Source of the DNA: Bacteroidota bacterium
Lineage (GTDB): Bacteria; Bacteroidota; Bacteroidia; Flavobacteriales; Flavobacteriaceae
Reading direction: 5' to 3'
NCBI GenBank assembly: GCA_023457535.1
Contig: JAEWLN010000094.1
Coordinates: forward strand, 1-22,858
DNA length: 22,858 nt
This document shows positions 22,622 to 22,858 of the stretch, one piece after another. Within the stretch, counting starts at the first letter, position 1. Every line of letters begins with the position of its first letter. The translations under genes were made by a program, and so were the position numbers. The notes under the pieces were generated by a model. It saw only the letters and a program-made list of their open reading frames with translations, ran no database searches and was not told where the DNA came from.

Positions 22622-22858
22622 GATTCCTAAGTATAGTGTTGCTTGATTTTACTTCTGTAGTATTAAATGGTAATTTTTGAAGTTTGTACGCGTATAGTTG
22701 CATATAGACATTTCTGTCGCTTTTGTCTAAAATGTACACAGGAGCTTTGAATCTCGCCGATGCGGTTTTATCAGCCTCTGTAAAATCTCCTCCATCGTGA
22801 AGATGAAGTTGAGCAAGTATTCGATTGTTGTCGTAAGTCAAATTTCCGGGCTTGATTG
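22587..22858 (-). CDS. C-terminus of a JAB/JAMM-domain protein, candidate effector (5' end outside window)
   Basis: The frame is open to the window edge, so only about the last 90 codons are seen. The motif HLHDGGDFTEAD matches the JAMM signature HxH...[ST]xxD of JAB-fold metallopeptidases. The following RFKAPVYILDKSDRNVYMQLY resembles the DUF4329/Rhs-associated form found at the C-termini of polymorphic toxins. The N-terminal part, including any delivery domain, is missing. A TTG near 22841 is not a convincing start. It overlaps the lipoprotein gene by 35 nt, a candidate toxin-immunity order. Confidence 0.6.
   Translation of the reverse strand, partial: IKPGNLTYDNNRILAQLHLHDGGDFTEADKTASARFKAPVYILDKSDRNVYMQLYAYKLQKLPFNTTEVKSSNTILRNHALYIFQKFGR

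Larger units (their letters stand above)
15356..22858 (+). mobile_element. Integrated element at mnmE, left end and cargo (right end outside)
   Basis: From the mnmE 3' end to the window edge the content changes from housekeeping to a recombinase, an excisionase-like HTH protein, a VirE_N/DUF3987 replication protein, and small variable cargo genes. Codon and base use become more AT-rich, strongly so after about 21500. No relaxase or conjugation genes are visible, so it may be a mobilisable island, a prophage remnant or a satellite. The right boundary is not visible. Confidence 0.7.

Noticed and set aside
15374..22858. Right attachment site (second copy of the mnmE 18-mer)
   Set aside because: I looked for TGTATCGGAAAG and close variants and found only partial matches such as CTGTATCCG near 20564, too weak to call.
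1..22858. CRISPR array, tRNA or rRNA genes
   Set aside because: No regularly spaced repeats with unique spacers and no tRNA- or rRNA-like stretches were seen by eye; a short tRNA remnant could have been missed.

Overview
The window looks like chromosome from a member of the Bacteroidetes, most likely Flavobacteriaceae. The reasons are gliding-motility genes gldF and gldG next to dnaN, a DUF4294 protein, repeated Bacteroidetes-type promoter boxes (TTG, about 18-23 nt, then TAnnTTTG), A-rich leaders without strong Shine-Dalgarno sites, and a conserved flavobacterial-looking RNA motif at the left edge. GC content is moderate in the left two thirds and falls visibly towards the right end.

Left part, about 1-15373, is an ordinary housekeeping backbone. 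In order it holds: a structured RNA candidate; a DUF4294 gene (-); an M42 aminopeptidase (+); a small secreted protein built of three 28-residue repeats (-); a secreted ankyrin protein (-); purC (-); phoH (-, with a TTG start); a divergent SAM hydroxide adenosyltransferase and an ABM-like monooxygenase (+); gldFG (+); dnaN (+); a secreted LipL32-like protein (+); a coupled aldehyde dehydrogenase and universal stress protein pair (-); and mnmE (+). Convergent gene pairs are separated by good intrinsic terminators.

Right part, from the last codons of mnmE (15356) to the window end, is read as an integrated mobile element. A tyrosine recombinase starts 158 nt after mnmE. The 18 bp at the mnmE 3' end resemble the site used by SGI1-type islands. 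The recombinase is followed by an unrecognised gene, an excisionase-like HTH gene, and a VirE_N/DUF3987 primase-helicase-like replication protein. Next come a GC-rich hairpin-rich block, a lipocalin-like lipoprotein coupled to a small HTH gene, a 480-nt AT-rich gap, and on the minus strand a JAB/JAMM-type effector C-terminus overlapping a lipoprotein gene. The last two are a plausible toxin-immunity pair. The right attachment site was not found, so the element probably continues beyond the window.

The most interesting items are: the LipL32 homologue with the calcium-binding residues apparently kept but no lipobox; the mnmE 3'-end insertion; the candidate JAB effector and lipoprotein immunity pair; the RNA motif with two identical alternative pairing strands; and the GC-rich block before the cargo. 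No database search was possible. Family names come from recognition of motifs.
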